DNA from: Batkoa obscura
Taxonomy: Eukaryota > Entomophthoromycota > Entomophthoromycetes > Entomophthorales > Batkoaceae
Direction: 5' to 3'
Length of the DNA stretch: 64,000 nt
Assembly: GCA_030770535.1 (NCBI GenBank)
Contig: JASVEC010000015.1
Coordinates: 744,001 to 808,000, forward strand
Shown here in pieces: positions 23,904 to 34,765 of the stretch. The number at the start of each line of letters is the position of its first letter. Position 1 is the stretch's first letter. The notes beneath the pieces are model-generated. The model did not search any database and was not told where the DNA came from. It worked only from the letters and a program-made list of their open reading frames with translations. The translations under genes were made by a program, and so were the position numbers.

Positions 23904-25037
23904 ATGTATATAGCCAATTTAAAGCCACTTAAAAGTATCTTAAATAGAAGCATCTTAGCCCCTAGTATAGCTATAAATAATAAATTTTACTCCCCATTAA
24001 GAAGAACAAGTAATATACATCAAGTAGAAACTGTCTAAAGCTATTAACTTTTTTAGGTTTATTTGATGACAGGTATCAAAAAAAAGCACGCGATTTACGA
24101 ATTCAACAGAACAAGCTAAAGAAGATAGCTATAGACAATAATAACAGCATTCAAGTAATAGATAATCTACCAACTGATGAACAAGATAAGTTGCATAAAG
24201 ATAGCTTAGTGGTCGCCACCTTATCGCATGGTACCTTAACTATTGTTAGACAGTTAGAGATGTTGAATGTCTTTATGGTATTTATACTATTAACTCATAC
24301 TAACTTAGTTCTTATATTCTATTCTCCAGGGTTTTGAACAAAACAACAAATATGTAATTTACGATGAAGTAGGTCAAACAGTTGGTTATCTAGTTGAAGA
24401 AAGCAGTTTTTGGACCACAATTATGAGACAAGTATTGCGCACACATCGCCCATTCAAAGCTTATATATTGGACCCACAGGGGAATGTTATATTGAAAGTA
24501 ATATTTTAAGAGTAAAATGAAATTTCGATTAATAATATCTAGACTTATCGCCCGTTTTGGTTTATTAATTCTAGAATATTTATATCTACTAAAGAAGACG
24601 AAGTGATTGGTGAAGTCCAAAAAGAATGGCATCTTTGGAGGAGGAAGTATGCATTATTTATTGGGTAAGTTTAATGATACATCAACAAAAATAAAACCAA
24701 TAAAATTCTCAGGTATAAACAGTTTGCCTATATTGATGCCCCTTTCCTTTCGTGGGATTTTGAGTTAAAGGATAAAGATAACGACCTGTTAGCTTTTATC
24801 TCAAGAAGTTTTTCGGGGTTTGCTAGGGAGGTAAACTATGCTTAAAATTATATATAAGAAACATTTTTTATATTGTCTTAGATTTTTACAGATACTGGTC
24901 ATTACTCTTTAGTCATGGACTCGCTACCCCAAACAAAAAGGAAACTTAGTCTTGATGAAAGGGCTGTGGCTTTAGCTACTGCAATCACACTGGACTTTGA
25001 TTACTTTTCAAGGCATTCCTCTACGACTTCTAAGTAA
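23904..25037 (+). CDS. Phospholipid scramblase family protein
   Basis: Six exons (23904-24009, 24057-24277, 24330-24497, 24543-24664, 24713-24830, 24882-25037) give 296 residues. The N-terminus is basic with many Ser/Thr and no acids (LKSILNRSILAPSIAINN), probably a mitochondrial presequence. The rest follows the scramblase beta-barrel pattern: NKYVIYDEVGQTVGYLVEE, a TIMRQVLRTHRPFKAYILDPQG segment, GEVQKEWHLWRRKY, then AYIDAPFLSWDFEL and a final DERAVALATAITLDFDYFS helix. Fungal relatives of this type are mitochondrial (Aim25-like) and are thought to bind or move phospholipids. Function beyond the family is inference. A same-strand MFS gene lies 735 nt upstream. Confidence 0.9.
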
Positions 25038-25730
25038 TCTCTTAATTTTTTTAATTTTGGGAAATATTAATTATAATTTATAGCTTTTTTCCATTCTTCC
25101 CATATGGTAATGGAGATTAAGATTTTAGTAAAATCATAGCTAGATTTTAATTTATGTTTTTATTGTTCTAAATAATACTTTATTTATAAAGTGTTAGAGT
25201 GAGAAGTAAAGTCCAGTATTCTTACGCCCACTTTTTTAAGCGAAGTTATTTGCAGTTATAATATCAATAAACCATCGATAAATAATCTATTCAATAATTC
25301 ATCTTTGTTATTTCATAACTCCTTTACAAATCTGGATTATTTCAAATAATTGAATAAAATAATACTTGGGTCTATGCTTACTTTTCATCACTATTAGTAG
25401 ATGCTTTGTATATGATATCAAGTTGCTACTTTAAAAAAAAAGAATCACAAAAGAGCTAAATTCAGGCTTCCTAAATGGTTTGGAAATATAATATTGTGAT
25501 CAGAACATATCATATAAGCATCAATAATTTTAATATGGAGATGTTTTTTTTGACTTCATTACTTTTCCATCCTTTAAGCACTATTTAAGTGGAAAGATTG
25601 TTAGTGAAATTATTAAATATAGAAATACATCCCCATATATTAGTTATGAAAACAAAGGTAGTTTTAACTATAAAAAATTAGAAAGTATGGTTTTTTACTT
25701 AAATATTTAATAATCATCTATATCCCTAAT
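25038..25730. other. Intergenic with one MITE
   Basis: Convergent spacer between the scramblase and the Cdc20-like gene. Contains MITE copy 4 and nothing else I can support. Confidence 0.5.
25536..25635 (-). repeat. MITE-like palindromic repeat, copy 4 (reversed)
   Basis: Left end TGGAGATG with T-run, right end CATCCCCA. The asymmetric core runs opposite to copy 1. TA dinucleotides flank both ends. Confidence 0.85.
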
Positions 25731-27230
25731 TTAATCAGCCCTTTCTTCAAGATACTGCGTAATACTCTGCCAGAGACATATGTTTCTCCTGCGATGGATA
25801 GTGACCATTTTAGTACCTTTTGGTGAAAGCCCAGAATGGAGCAATTTTCTATCTGATTCCTTTTCATATTTCAGTTGTTTAATAAGTCCAAGGCCCGGAA
25901 AAGACCAGATTTTAATGTTACCATCGTCAACTTTATGTGTGGTAACGATTTCTTTATTCTTTGAAGAAAAATGGACATTACAAAGAGCGGCATTAGTAAC
26001 TAAAGTATCGATCATTTTCTGATCATAGGTATCTAGAAATCTTATAGTTCCCTTCTTGTCCCCTATACCTAAGGCTAATATCGTTGGTCTCCATGGACAG
26101 GAATCCACAGCAATAATAGGCCCCCTTTCTTCACAATGTTCCAAGAAAACTTTAAATTCATTATTTAAATCAAACATTTTTAACTCTCCACTTTCACTTA
26201 TGCTTACTAGATGCCCTTTCTTAGTAACTATAAAATCAATCACTTTACTGAAGTGGGCCTTAATCCTATTTTTTATGATTTTTTTCGCAATATCATACAA
26301 CACGATTTCTCCATTATCAAAACTAATCAGCAGTAAATCTTCGCTAAGAAGATAAGTTTTCATGGCCTGAAGTTCTGGATCAAGCTGGACTTCTGGTAGT
26401 AAAAATCTTGTGATAGTACGAGCTTCATTATCCAAGATACCTATAATGCACCCTGAAAAGGCCAAAGTTAATTTAGTTCCACAATAACTAGCACAAACCG
26501 AATTAAATTTATCTTCGAGGAAATGGGGTTGATATTGATATAGTCTGTCTGCTTTAAAATCATAAACAAATAGATAAGCATCCGACATTTTACCACTGAC
26601 TGAAATTGCAACTTTATTTTCATCAAGCCAGGTAATCATTTTCATCCCAGGATCTGTTGGTACATGATCTCCATATGTAAAACTTAAAGGCTTTTGATCC
26701 GATCCATTGGTCCTATTTAAATGATGTTCAAACTTTGTTTTATCCTCAAGCAATGTTGCACTTAAAACATTGTCATGCTTCAAAGAATTGCAAAGCTTGA
26801 TAGTATTATCAAAACCTTGTTTATAATACTCAAACATTATCGGATCTCGAAATGCTAGCTTTTCATCGTTCGTTAATTTCGCAATCTTCCGCCTTGCTTC
26901 AAGCTGCATACCTTCACTATTGCCCAAATAGCGTTCTAAATCGTGGAAATCACTATTTTCACTATAAGTAACTAAAGTCCTTTTCTTTATGTTAAGCTCA
27001 GCGCTCAATATTTTATTTGCTAAAGCTTCAATATGATCTTGATTTTGTTGGTTCGTTGTAAACCTATACTTAGATTGTTTAAAAGTTGAGTTCCTAGTTT
27101 TGATTGCTAGGTTGCGACGGGTTTTAGTTGGTGAATGAGTGCTTAAAAGTTTAGAGAATTTCACTGGGGTAAGTTGAATTTTTTTATCTTTGAAAATAGG
27201 ATCTAGTTTATCTTGTTTTGAGCCAGTCAT
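25731..27230 (-). CDS. Divergent Cdc20/Cdh1-like WD40 protein
   Basis: Single-exon protein of 499 residues: a basic, probably disordered N-terminal 100 residues, then a WD40 propeller from about 190 on. The clearest family mark is CPWRPTILALGIGDKKGTIRFLDT, which corresponds to the Cdc20/Fizzy block CPW-P--LA-GGG--D-tIrfWnt, followed by VCNVHFS-like and STHG-like equivalents. Cdc20-type proteins bring substrates to the anaphase-promoting complex. I see no convincing C-box (DRFIPxR) in the N-terminus and the protein does not end in Ile-Arg, the two APC/C docking marks. It may be a specialised or degenerate activator, or a WD40 protein that only shares ancestry. A start further upstream with another exon is possible. 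Confidence 0.75.
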   Translation of the reverse strand: MTGSKQDKLDPIFKDKKIQLTPVKFSKLLSTHSPTKTRRNLAIKTRNSTFKQSKYRFTTNQQNQDHIEALANKILSAELNIKKRTLVTYSENSDFHDLERYLGNSEGMQLEARRKIAKLTNDEKLAFRDPIMFEYYKQGFDNTIKLCNSLKHDNVLSATLLEDKTKFEHHLNRTNGSDQKPLSFTYGDHVPTDPGMKMITWLDENKVAISVSGKMSDAYLFVYDFKADRLYQYQPHFLEDKFNSVCASYCGTKLTLAFSGCIIGILDNEARTITRFLLPEVQLDPELQAMKTYLLSEDLLLISFDNGEIVLYDIAKKIIKNRIKAHFSKVIDFIVTKKGHLVSISESGELKMFDLNNEFKVFLEHCEERGPIIAVDSCPWRPTILALGIGDKKGTIRFLDTYDQKMIDTLVTNAALCNVHFSSKNKEIVTTHKVDDGNIKIWSFPGLGLIKQLKYEKESDRKLLHSGLSPKGTKMVTIHRRRNICLWQSITQYLEERAD

Positions 27231-28939
27231 AGTTAATTGCCAATTGTACGCTAAGTTAAAGTATTTGTAAGCAAAAGTGGATGTTCCATTTAAGTTACAT
27301 TATTTGGAGTATATATCATTTGGTTGCAAATTTCGTTTCTTAAATTTGTTCTCATTTTTGCCCATTTGGGTTAACAAAAAAGAATTGGCTATTTTACTCA
27401 ACAAGCTTTCATTGGCTAATAGGTGTTTTTGGATATTGCGATTTTCAATGATATTTATTGCATTATCTTCATTGTTTGATATGAAAACAAATATATTTTA
27501 GTCAAATGTCAAGGTTTATAATACAAAGATTTTAGCTTTGATATAATAAAAATTAATTTTTTAAACTATATTGTCATTTGATGCCTTATTCATTAATTAC
27601 TGTATTATTGAAATTCCTTTACTAAAAAGGTTGACAAATAAAATGACTAATGTGTTTTTGAGCTTGTAAGTAATTGTGAGAAGTTAAGCCATAAAACTAT
27701 AATTCAAAACAAAAGACATTCAATTCAAAATAAAGACAAGATAGCTAACACGAAGATGTTTATTAATTAAAATAAAGCTGAAAATCGGGGCTATTCAACA
27801 TATCTAATAATTTATGCTAATCAAGATTTAGATAAAAAATAGTTTCAAGAAATTTCATGTTTAACTAATAAACGTTCTTATCTTGTATCTATTATATAAT
27901 TGAAGCTTAAGTATTATATACATTCTCAGCTTTTTACTATAAAAATTTTATTGTTTATTTTTTTATCGCTAATATATTTTACATTTTATTAAGTAACTTT
28001 TCATGTTTTACACTTTTAATAAGTTATTACAATTTTTTTAATTCTCAGCTTTTTATAATTAATTTGAAGCAACCAAGCTTTGAGCACTAAATTTTATAAT
28101 ATTTTTAGATAAAAGTATTGATAATTTTTTAGTTTAAATAAAAAATAAAATAAAAAAATAAAATAAAAAATAACATAGTAAATAAATAAATCGAAATTTC
28201 TAGCCAATTTTAGTTATATAGACTATATAAAAAAAACACCCTCATACAGTAAATTAGAAAAAATAATTTACTTCCTAGCACGACTTCAGTGTTTAGCTTA
28301 ATGTATATTAATTGAACTATTTTACTAGTATATATGCTTAAGGAATAATTATGCAAATATAGCAAGAAAAAAAAGAACAGCTTCTGGAGTTTTATCAGTT
28401 TAATATTATACACCATTGATTTATATAAAATCAAAGTTTCATTTAACAGAGTATATCGTTTGATTTAACTAGCTGTTTAAATTTGTAAGGATTAACATAA
28501 TAAGCTTTAGATATAGGCTTTTGTTTTTCATTGGATGTGGAAACCTTGCAATTATCCCTATCCTTTTTAATGACGAATTGATTTTCTAATTGCTCATTAA
28601 AATTTTATAGTAATATATTTGGTTACCATAAATACAAGGATTTAATTAACCCATCAAACGCATATGCTATATATTTATGTCATAGCCAGAACTGGCTTTT
28701 AATCAGTGGAGCCGTAGATTTAAGCAATCAAATCAATTAGTGACTTTAATGCTACAAGGAATTAACCTTGGTCGCCTTTTCAAAAATTTAGAGATGCTTG
28801 AGGGATCAACTTATTAAAGACAAAAATAAGATTGTACTATAGTATTAGCTACTTCTAAAAAAAGGGGAGCATGAAATTTTTGATACTTGGGTATCTATAA
28901 AAAATGGATTATAATTTATGTAGTTTTGACGAATTGCTT
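27231..28939. other. Intergenic with a coding-like minus-strand frame
   Basis: A minus-strand frame at 27300-27497 (65 codons) reads protein-like (IQKHLLANESLLSKIANSFL) upstream of the Cdc20-like gene, but has no early ATG and no recognised family. An AAAAT-type simple repeat lies at about 28138-28173. Nothing else is supported. Confidence 0.45.
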
Positions 28940-30859
28940 CTACTCCTTATTATTTAAACAATCAAGTAAAGTACATCTAAAATCAGAACAAATAGGGAAC
29001 TCAAATAATAGTATCTGAACTTTTTGAATTACAGAATCAATATCAGATTTATTAGTAAATCTTTCCAAGTTATAAGCAAGTTGAAATAGTTCTAAAATAG
29101 ATATACAATTTTGTTTCAAAAAGTCCATTACTTCATTAGGACAATTACTTTGAAGTTGAAATTTCTCGCATGTTATTGCTAGAAGGAATACATAAAAGGC
29201 ATTGAGTAGCTCTTCAAATTGGATTGTCTTCAAAATTGAATAAATCATCTTATTGACTATATCTGTTGTATTGGGTTTCACGTTATTGTTTAAATAAGTT
29301 TTGATTTGGCTTAAAAGCCCGATATTATCTGGTGTTTCACTTAATTGCCCAACAATATTCTCAAAATAAACATAAATTAGTATTTTATAAATTGATGCTA
29401 TTTTAAGCGCTGCTTCTAATACTATTAATATATCTTTTGGCGATACTTGCCTCTGGGCTGTGTTATTAAGAAGTGAGGGACATATTAAATAAATCTGATT
29501 ACAGTAGAGCAATATAGAGTAACGAACTAAAAGATAAAATTTATGATAGATGCAAAATTTATCAGAAAAGCGGCATAGATAATTTTGCATACAAAGCGGT
29601 TCTTTTCTGCTACTCCTTGAGTGTTCTTCAATAATAAAATTCCTATTAGGTTGAATATGCCATTTTATTGCTTGTTGAGCTTGTCGAGAATCATTGTATA
29701 TCAACTCTAATTTGTTATAGCAGGTTCGTTCAGAGTTGGGGACGGAATTACTGACTGCTTTAAAAGGGCTATAAATAATAGAAAAGGTATCAATCGAGTT
29801 AAACCAAATAAACGAAGTTGCCCTCTTTTTATCCATGCATCTACCATTACAAGAAGAATACTTGTTTTCAAGTTGGTCTAATAGTTCCATATCAATAGGT
29901 TCACTACTTATATGTTTTGGAAGAGTGTCATGATCAAAGAAGTCCATACAATCTGCATTTATGATGAATAAAATATAAGCCCATAATTTATACTTCTTTA
30001 GTATCAAACAAGCTTCTTGTTTTGATTTATTTTGCAAATCCGCTTTCAAATCAATTTTATCAATCCCAAGGCAATAAGCCATTCTCAATACTATTGGAAA
30101 AACGCTTTTTATCAAGTTAATATCCGATTCATAGCAGCTCATTTTAATAAATAGTACCAATGCTTTTAAAGTCACAAAGCTTACTGTATTAATGCTCTGA
30201 TAAAACAGATTGGCAGACTCATTGTAGGCTTTATTAAATATATCTTTTGCCGTATCATGAAAAAATCCAAATGTACTTAGCACAGTATAATAGATAAAAT
30301 CGCCTTTCTTGTCTTTAATTATTTTAGTTAACTCTTGACTGGTAAACTCGGAGCCTGATCCTACCAATATGCAATTATGTGCATCTATCCCTATCTCTAA
30401 GAAACTTCCATAATCAAACTTGCTCGGTTCACTACCCACATGCTCTATGCTTCTACCACCGCGGTTTCTCAAACTATATAATTGATCCGAATGGAACTTC
30501 ATATAATCCTCTATAACACTTTCTACTTTTCTTATATTTATAGCGAAATAATCCCAACATCTAGTTTCTAAATATTCTTTTGAGGCACCTGTACTTAGCT
30601 TGATTTGGTTACTAGCCCAGACTAAATATCGTTTGATATAATTTAATCTCTTAATGTTATAGTATAGAATTGACTTTGACCTTAAAGTTGAACTTTTTAA
30701 CTCACATTCAATTTCATTTATCGCTTGAAACAACTGTTTAGTTTGTGCCTCTAAAAGGTCTATCCTTTCATTTACTTTCTCTCGTTTTGTTCTTATGTTA
30801 CAAAGCGTGTGTTTTTTCTTGACCCCCTTTCTATCAAAAGTATAGCCTTTGATTATCAT
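28940..30859 (-). CDS. Fungal transcription factor-like protein without zinc cluster, gene A
   Basis: A 639-residue single-exon protein. Residues 1-35 are basic; about 30-55 form a leucine-rich coiled coil (KVNERIDLLEAQTKQLF), the layout that follows the DNA-binding cluster in Zn2Cys6 regulators. The middle (about 150-330) resembles the fungal_trans homology region: FLEIGIDAHNCILVGSG, then a segment like TLKALVLFIKMSC followed by FPIVLRMAYCLGIDK, matching the family pattern of ALLLLS then GMAIRMAQDLGLHR. I see no CxxCx6C cluster in the protein or in the upstream DNA. It may act by dimerising with a DNA-binding partner; that is inference. It is paralogous to gene B next door and forms an inverted pair with gene A' (43140-45074), with identical blocks. 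Confidence 0.85.
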   Translation of the reverse strand: MIIKGYTFDRKGVKKKHTLCNIRTKREKVNERIDLLEAQTKQLFQAINEIECELKSSTLRSKSILYYNIKRLNYIKRYLVWASNQIKLSTGASKEYLETRCWDYFAINIRKVESVIEDYMKFHSDQLYSLRNRGGRSIEHVGSEPSKFDYGSFLEIGIDAHNCILVGSGSEFTSQELTKIIKDKKGDFIYYTVLSTFGFFHDTAKDIFNKAYNESANLFYQSINTVSFVTLKALVLFIKMSCYESDINLIKSVFPIVLRMAYCLGIDKIDLKADLQNKSKQEACLILKKYKLWAYILFIINADCMDFFDHDTLPKHISSEPIDMELLDQLENKYSSCNGRCMDKKRATSFIWFNSIDTFSIIYSPFKAVSNSVPNSERTCYNKLELIYNDSRQAQQAIKWHIQPNRNFIIEEHSRSSRKEPLCMQNYLCRFSDKFCIYHKFYLLVRYSILLYCNQIYLICPSLLNNTAQRQVSPKDILIVLEAALKIASIYKILIYVYFENIVGQLSETPDNIGLLSQIKTYLNNNVKPNTTDIVNKMIYSILKTIQFEELLNAFYVFLLAITCEKFQLQSNCPNEVMDFLKQNCISILELFQLAYNLERFTNKSDIDSVIQKVQILLFEFPICSDFRCTLLDCLNNKE

Positions 30860-31456
30860 AATTTTAAGTAAAAATGATTATTTTTATTGGGTATATTACA
30901 AAATTTAGGATCTAAGTTATTCACTTTTGAGTGGAATAAACTTAGGATTATTATATAATCTTATTTAAATTTATTATTTTTAGTTTTAAAAGGATCAAAT
31001 AATAATCTTATTCTTTTTGAAACCTTGAACCCAAATGGGCAAGCGTGTTTGTTGAGTTGAATGGTAGTTTTTTTGAAATATAAATATACAATTGTCAAGG
31101 GTTTTAGTTCGGAGATACAATTGCTTAAGAGCTTAATTGACCAGTTATATCATCTTTACATGCTATTTTTGATCTAATATAAAAGTGTAGAACTAATAAA
31201 TCGGATCCTAAGTCCTTTGTATAATAGACGCAGTAGGAGCGATAAAAGTCCAAATTATTAAACCAATGAGATAGTTTATCAAGTTAAAATCGAAGTCATG
31301 TTGAACAAAATACTAGGAATGAAGGTACAACAAGTAAAAGTTAGCATTAGAAGGGAAGATGTCAAGATAGCTTTGGGCTAGCATTATTTTGATTTAACTA
31401 ATTTATTAAAAATAAGTACATATCATTAAATCATAACAGATAAAGCTTTGATGCAG
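30860..31456. other. Spacer between genes A and B
   Basis: About 0.6 kb, AT-rich, no MITE. The mirror spacer between B' and A' is only 209 nt and I see no obvious similarity between them. Confidence 0.5.
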
Positions 31457-33376
31457 TTAATTGATATCAACAATGCTTTTAATTTTGCTTAAGAACTCCT
31501 TAGAAACAGTGAAATTTCTTAAAACCATTTTAAGTTTTTGAAAAGTATGAGTGATATCCAATTTTTTGTACACATGCTTTGATTTATAAGCAAGTTGAAA
31601 TATTTGTAAAATAGACAATATATTTTGTTTTAAATATTCTGTCATTTCATTAGAAGAATCACAATGAAGTTGAAAATTCTTTGAAGTTATGGCTAAAAGG
31701 AACACATACATGGGATAAAGTAAGTCTTCAAAATGAATTGTTCTTAAAATATAATGTATTGATTTATTAATATTATTGTTTAAAACAGGCCTTATATTAT
31801 CTTTTAGATAAGCTTTGATTTGATTAACAAGATCCCTGTCATCCCCAGTTTCACTCAAGAATTCAATTACATTTTCAAAATAGACACTGATGATTATTTT
31901 ACAAATGCACAATATTTTTATTGCTGCCTCTAATGCAATTAACATATCTTTTAAAGGTACTTCCATTTGTACGAGATTGCTGTCCATTAACGGATTGATC
32001 AAAAGTAATTGAATTATGTAGAATAACATACTTTTTCGAATTGATAAATGATAGCCATGCTGTTCACAATGATTATTTGGGATCCGACATAAATAATTAT
32101 GGATATATAATGGCTGCTTTTTGGTATATCTTAGATATTCCTCAATAATAAAGTTAGCATCGGGCTTAAAATAGTAGCTTGTGATATACTGTATCCGTTC
32201 AATGTCATAATTATTCAACCTCATAGTCTCATAACACATAGGTTTGATTTTGGATAATTCATCTTTGATAGTCAGAATATGTTTTGATAGAATTAAAAAT
32301 ACCTCACTTAAATTTGTCCAAAAAGAGAACGAAAGTTCTTTTTGATTAGTAAGTGCATTGAACGGATTCGGATACTTTTGATAAACTTGTTTCAATACCT
32401 TAAAGTTGGGTAACTCGAGTTCAAACTGTTTCCCTAATGGAAACTGCTTAAACAAAGAATGATTTATTGTAGCAAAGATCACTATAGATTCCCATATTTT
32501 ATACTTTTGTATTACTAATGTTGCTTCTTCAAACGTTTTATTTTCTAAGTCTGTGTTTAAATTCACTTTATCGATCTCTAATGAATAAGCCATCCTTAAT
32601 ATTATTGGATAAATATGATTCAACAAGTCCCAATTAAAATCAAAGCATGCAACTTTACTTAGTAACAATAGTGCCTTAAGAGTATTAATACTTACATCAT
32701 CTAAAGCTTGATAGATTAGCTTTGTTGACTCATAATGAGTTTTATTAAAAATGTCTATTAAAGTTGGATCATGATATATATTTCCATATGAGCTAAAAGT
32801 GCTTAAAATAGTATACGACAAAAAATTGGGTTGTTTGCTTTTTAGTATAGCTCTTAACTCTTTTTCTGTAAACTGATTACCTGATCCAAATAATAAGCAT
32901 CGATGTGCATGGATTCCATCCTCTAAAAATTTACCATAATCTACGCTTGTTACCTTATTTCCTACTCCTTCAGCACTTCTTCCTGTTCTGTTCCTTAAGT
33001 TGAATAATTTGTCCGAATTGAGTTTAATATAGTCCTTTAGTACTGAGTCAACTTGCTTCACATACGTATCAAACTGAGAAGCTGAAAAAAGATTAGTGCA
33101 ACTGTAACCATCAAAATCATTATTGGAGTTCAACTGCTTACAAGCCCAAACCAAATAGTTTTTTATATACTGAAGTTTCTTATAATAATATATTGGTGTT
33201 CCATTTGAGCTTGAATTGATTAAAGTTAACTCATAATCTTTTATAAACTGAAATATTGTTTGTACTTGTGACTCCAATCTTAGTATCCTTTCATTCAGCT
33301 GTTTACTTTTTGCTTTTGAACTATATCCTTTCTTACGCTCTCTTTCTTTATTAAAATTATATGGTATTATTTTCAT
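31457..33376 (-). CDS. Fungal transcription factor-like protein without zinc cluster, gene B
   Basis: A 639-residue single-exon protein with the same plan as gene A. The basic head contains KERERKKGYSSKAKSK, followed by a coiled coil (LNERILRLESQVQTIF). A fungal_trans-like core holds FLEDGIHAHRCLLFGSG, TLKALLLLSKVACFDF and YPIILRMAYSLEIDKVNL. No Zn2Cys6 cluster is visible. Its first 1069 nt (33376 down to 32308) appear identical to those of gene B' at 41002-42070 in inverted orientation. After that the two diverge sharply, apart from a further identical 117-nt island (32045-32161 and 42217-42333). DNA immediately upstream of the ATG is not similar between the copies. Confidence 0.85.
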   Translation of the reverse strand: MKIIPYNFNKERERKKGYSSKAKSKQLNERILRLESQVQTIFQFIKDYELTLINSSSNGTPIYYYKKLQYIKNYLVWACKQLNSNNDFDGYSCTNLFSASQFDTYVKQVDSVLKDYIKLNSDKLFNLRNRTGRSAEGVGNKVTSVDYGKFLEDGIHAHRCLLFGSGNQFTEKELRAILKSKQPNFLSYTILSTFSSYGNIYHDPTLIDIFNKTHYESTKLIYQALDDVSINTLKALLLLSKVACFDFNWDLLNHIYPIILRMAYSLEIDKVNLNTDLENKTFEEATLVIQKYKIWESIVIFATINHSLFKQFPLGKQFELELPNFKVLKQVYQKYPNPFNALTNQKELSFSFWTNLSEVFLILSKHILTIKDELSKIKPMCYETMRLNNYDIERIQYITSYYFKPDANFIIEEYLRYTKKQPLYIHNYLCRIPNNHCEQHGYHLSIRKSMLFYIIQLLLINPLMDSNLVQMEVPLKDMLIALEAAIKILCICKIIISVYFENVIEFLSETGDDRDLVNQIKAYLKDNIRPVLNNNINKSIHYILRTIHFEDLLYPMYVFLLAITSKNFQLHCDSSNEMTEYLKQNILSILQIFQLAYKSKHVYKKLDITHTFQKLKMVLRNFTVSKEFLSKIKSIVDIN

Positions 33377-33490
33377 TTAAAAAAGTGACTATCTCAAATT
33401 TCACTTTTTGTCTGTTTCCAAACTTTTTAGAATACTTAACCTTTGAACACTTGTAAAAGTAGTAATTTATTGCTATAAATTGGTAAGATT

Positions 33491-33578
33491 TAGTGTTTTT
33501 TTGGCTTCATTTTTTATCTCTTAAGTACTATTTAAATGGAAGAATTACTAATAAATTCTAAACCTAAAAATATGCCCT
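33491..33578 (-). repeat. MITE-like palindromic repeat, copy 5 (decayed, reversed)
   Basis: The T-run, GGCTTCATT, the AAGTACTATTTAAATGGAA core and the ATATGCCC end mark a reversed and worn copy. The terminal TGGGG is lost on the left. Confidence 0.65.
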
Positions 33579-33898
33579 TATTCCTCGAATTTGGGAGTTT
33601 ATTTTCATAAAATTATGAAATAGTTCACAAATATTTCAAGCAATATTAATTAAAAAAACTGTATAGTGACAAAAGATATACCGAACTAACAAGTAAAGCA
33701 AACTTCTTTCCTAGTCTCTAATGATAACAAACTCTAGAATGATACATGTTCGTGTTTTTTATCCATAGCATTTGACCTAAATTTTCAAATTTTAGGCAGC
33801 ATAAAAATAGTCAAAATAATGAAAAAACACTCCTACACCAAATTTGTAAATTTAAACCTTATCTTTAATTTTAGTATTTTTATACTTATTTTATGATA

Positions 33899-33998
33899 TG
33901 GGGGTGTTTTTTTGTGTTTAAGAATTTTACTAACAATCTTTCTACTCAAATAGCGCTTAAAAAATGGAAAAATAATGAAATCAAAAAAAACATCCCCA
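33899..33998 (+). repeat. MITE-like palindromic repeat, copy 6 (near consensus, 100 bp)
   Basis: Exactly 100 bp from TGGGGGTG to CATCCCCA, flanked by TA on both sides. It carries a second, internal palindrome, TTTCTACTC-AAATAGCGCTTAAA-TGGAAA, whose centre is AGCGCT. Confidence 0.9.
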
Positions 33999-34430
33999 TA
34001 TGTCAAATATATGTTTAACTAGAAAATACATAATTCTCATTTATTTTAGTACTGGAGATAACTTTGAATAATGGCACTATATAGACTATAAAAATAATAA
34101 AATACCAAAAGATAGTGGATAAAAAGGAGGAATAACAAAAGCTATAGATGATTACAAATAGGGAGGATTTGCTAGAATCAAAATAACATCAAGTTTAATC
34201 AAACAAGAAAATATCAGTATTAGTCATTAATAAAATGTTACTATAAAAAGCAAGTAATAAGTAATAATAGTGTTGAACATTGTAGAGTAAACTGTATTTT
34301 TTAAAATATTTTAATTTGTTATCTTTACTTTTATTACTTCATAAATAAAATAACTCATTATTAATCACCATCATAAAAACAATATTTTTTTGTATAAAGA
34401 AGCTGATCATTTATTGAAAATTCAACTATT

Positions 34431-34575
34431 GCTTCTCTATTATGGTCTAATTAGCTGCTCATTTGGGAGTCAAATTTATCTAAACCAAGCCAAAATCTAA
34501 GGATTAGGCCTCAAAAATTAATCATTAAAATGCCTAATTTCAAAACTGAGCGCTAATTAGATCACAATAAAGCTG
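34431..34575. repeat. Imperfect inverted repeat, second hairpin-type element
   Basis: The left arm around TATTATGGTCTAATTAGCTG (34438-34457) pairs with the right arm around CGCTAATTAGATCACAATAA (34551-34570). GGATTAGGC and GCCTAATT inside give a further partial pairing. The whole is about 145 bp and lies about 190 nt before the tyrosinase ATG. It is unrelated to the TGGGG family. A worn MITE of another family is the simplest reading. Confidence 0.55.
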
Positions 34576-34765
34576 TAACAGATCTATAGGCTGAAGATAA
34601 AGAAAGGCTAAATTAGTACTTTTAAGTTTTTTTTAAAATGGCTGAAAGTTTAACATTAATAACTGAAATTAAATTGATGGGCAAAAAAATCATTGCTCTT
34701 ATAAAATATAATATAAATAATACATTCGATTAATTTATTATGCTATTTTTTGTATTCAATTAAAA

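Larger units (their letters stand above)
33377..34765. other. Intergenic with two MITEs and a hairpin element
   Basis: Divergent spacer between gene B and the tyrosinase. Contains MITE copies 5 and 6 and an imperfect inverted repeat at 34431-34575. Confidence 0.55.
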
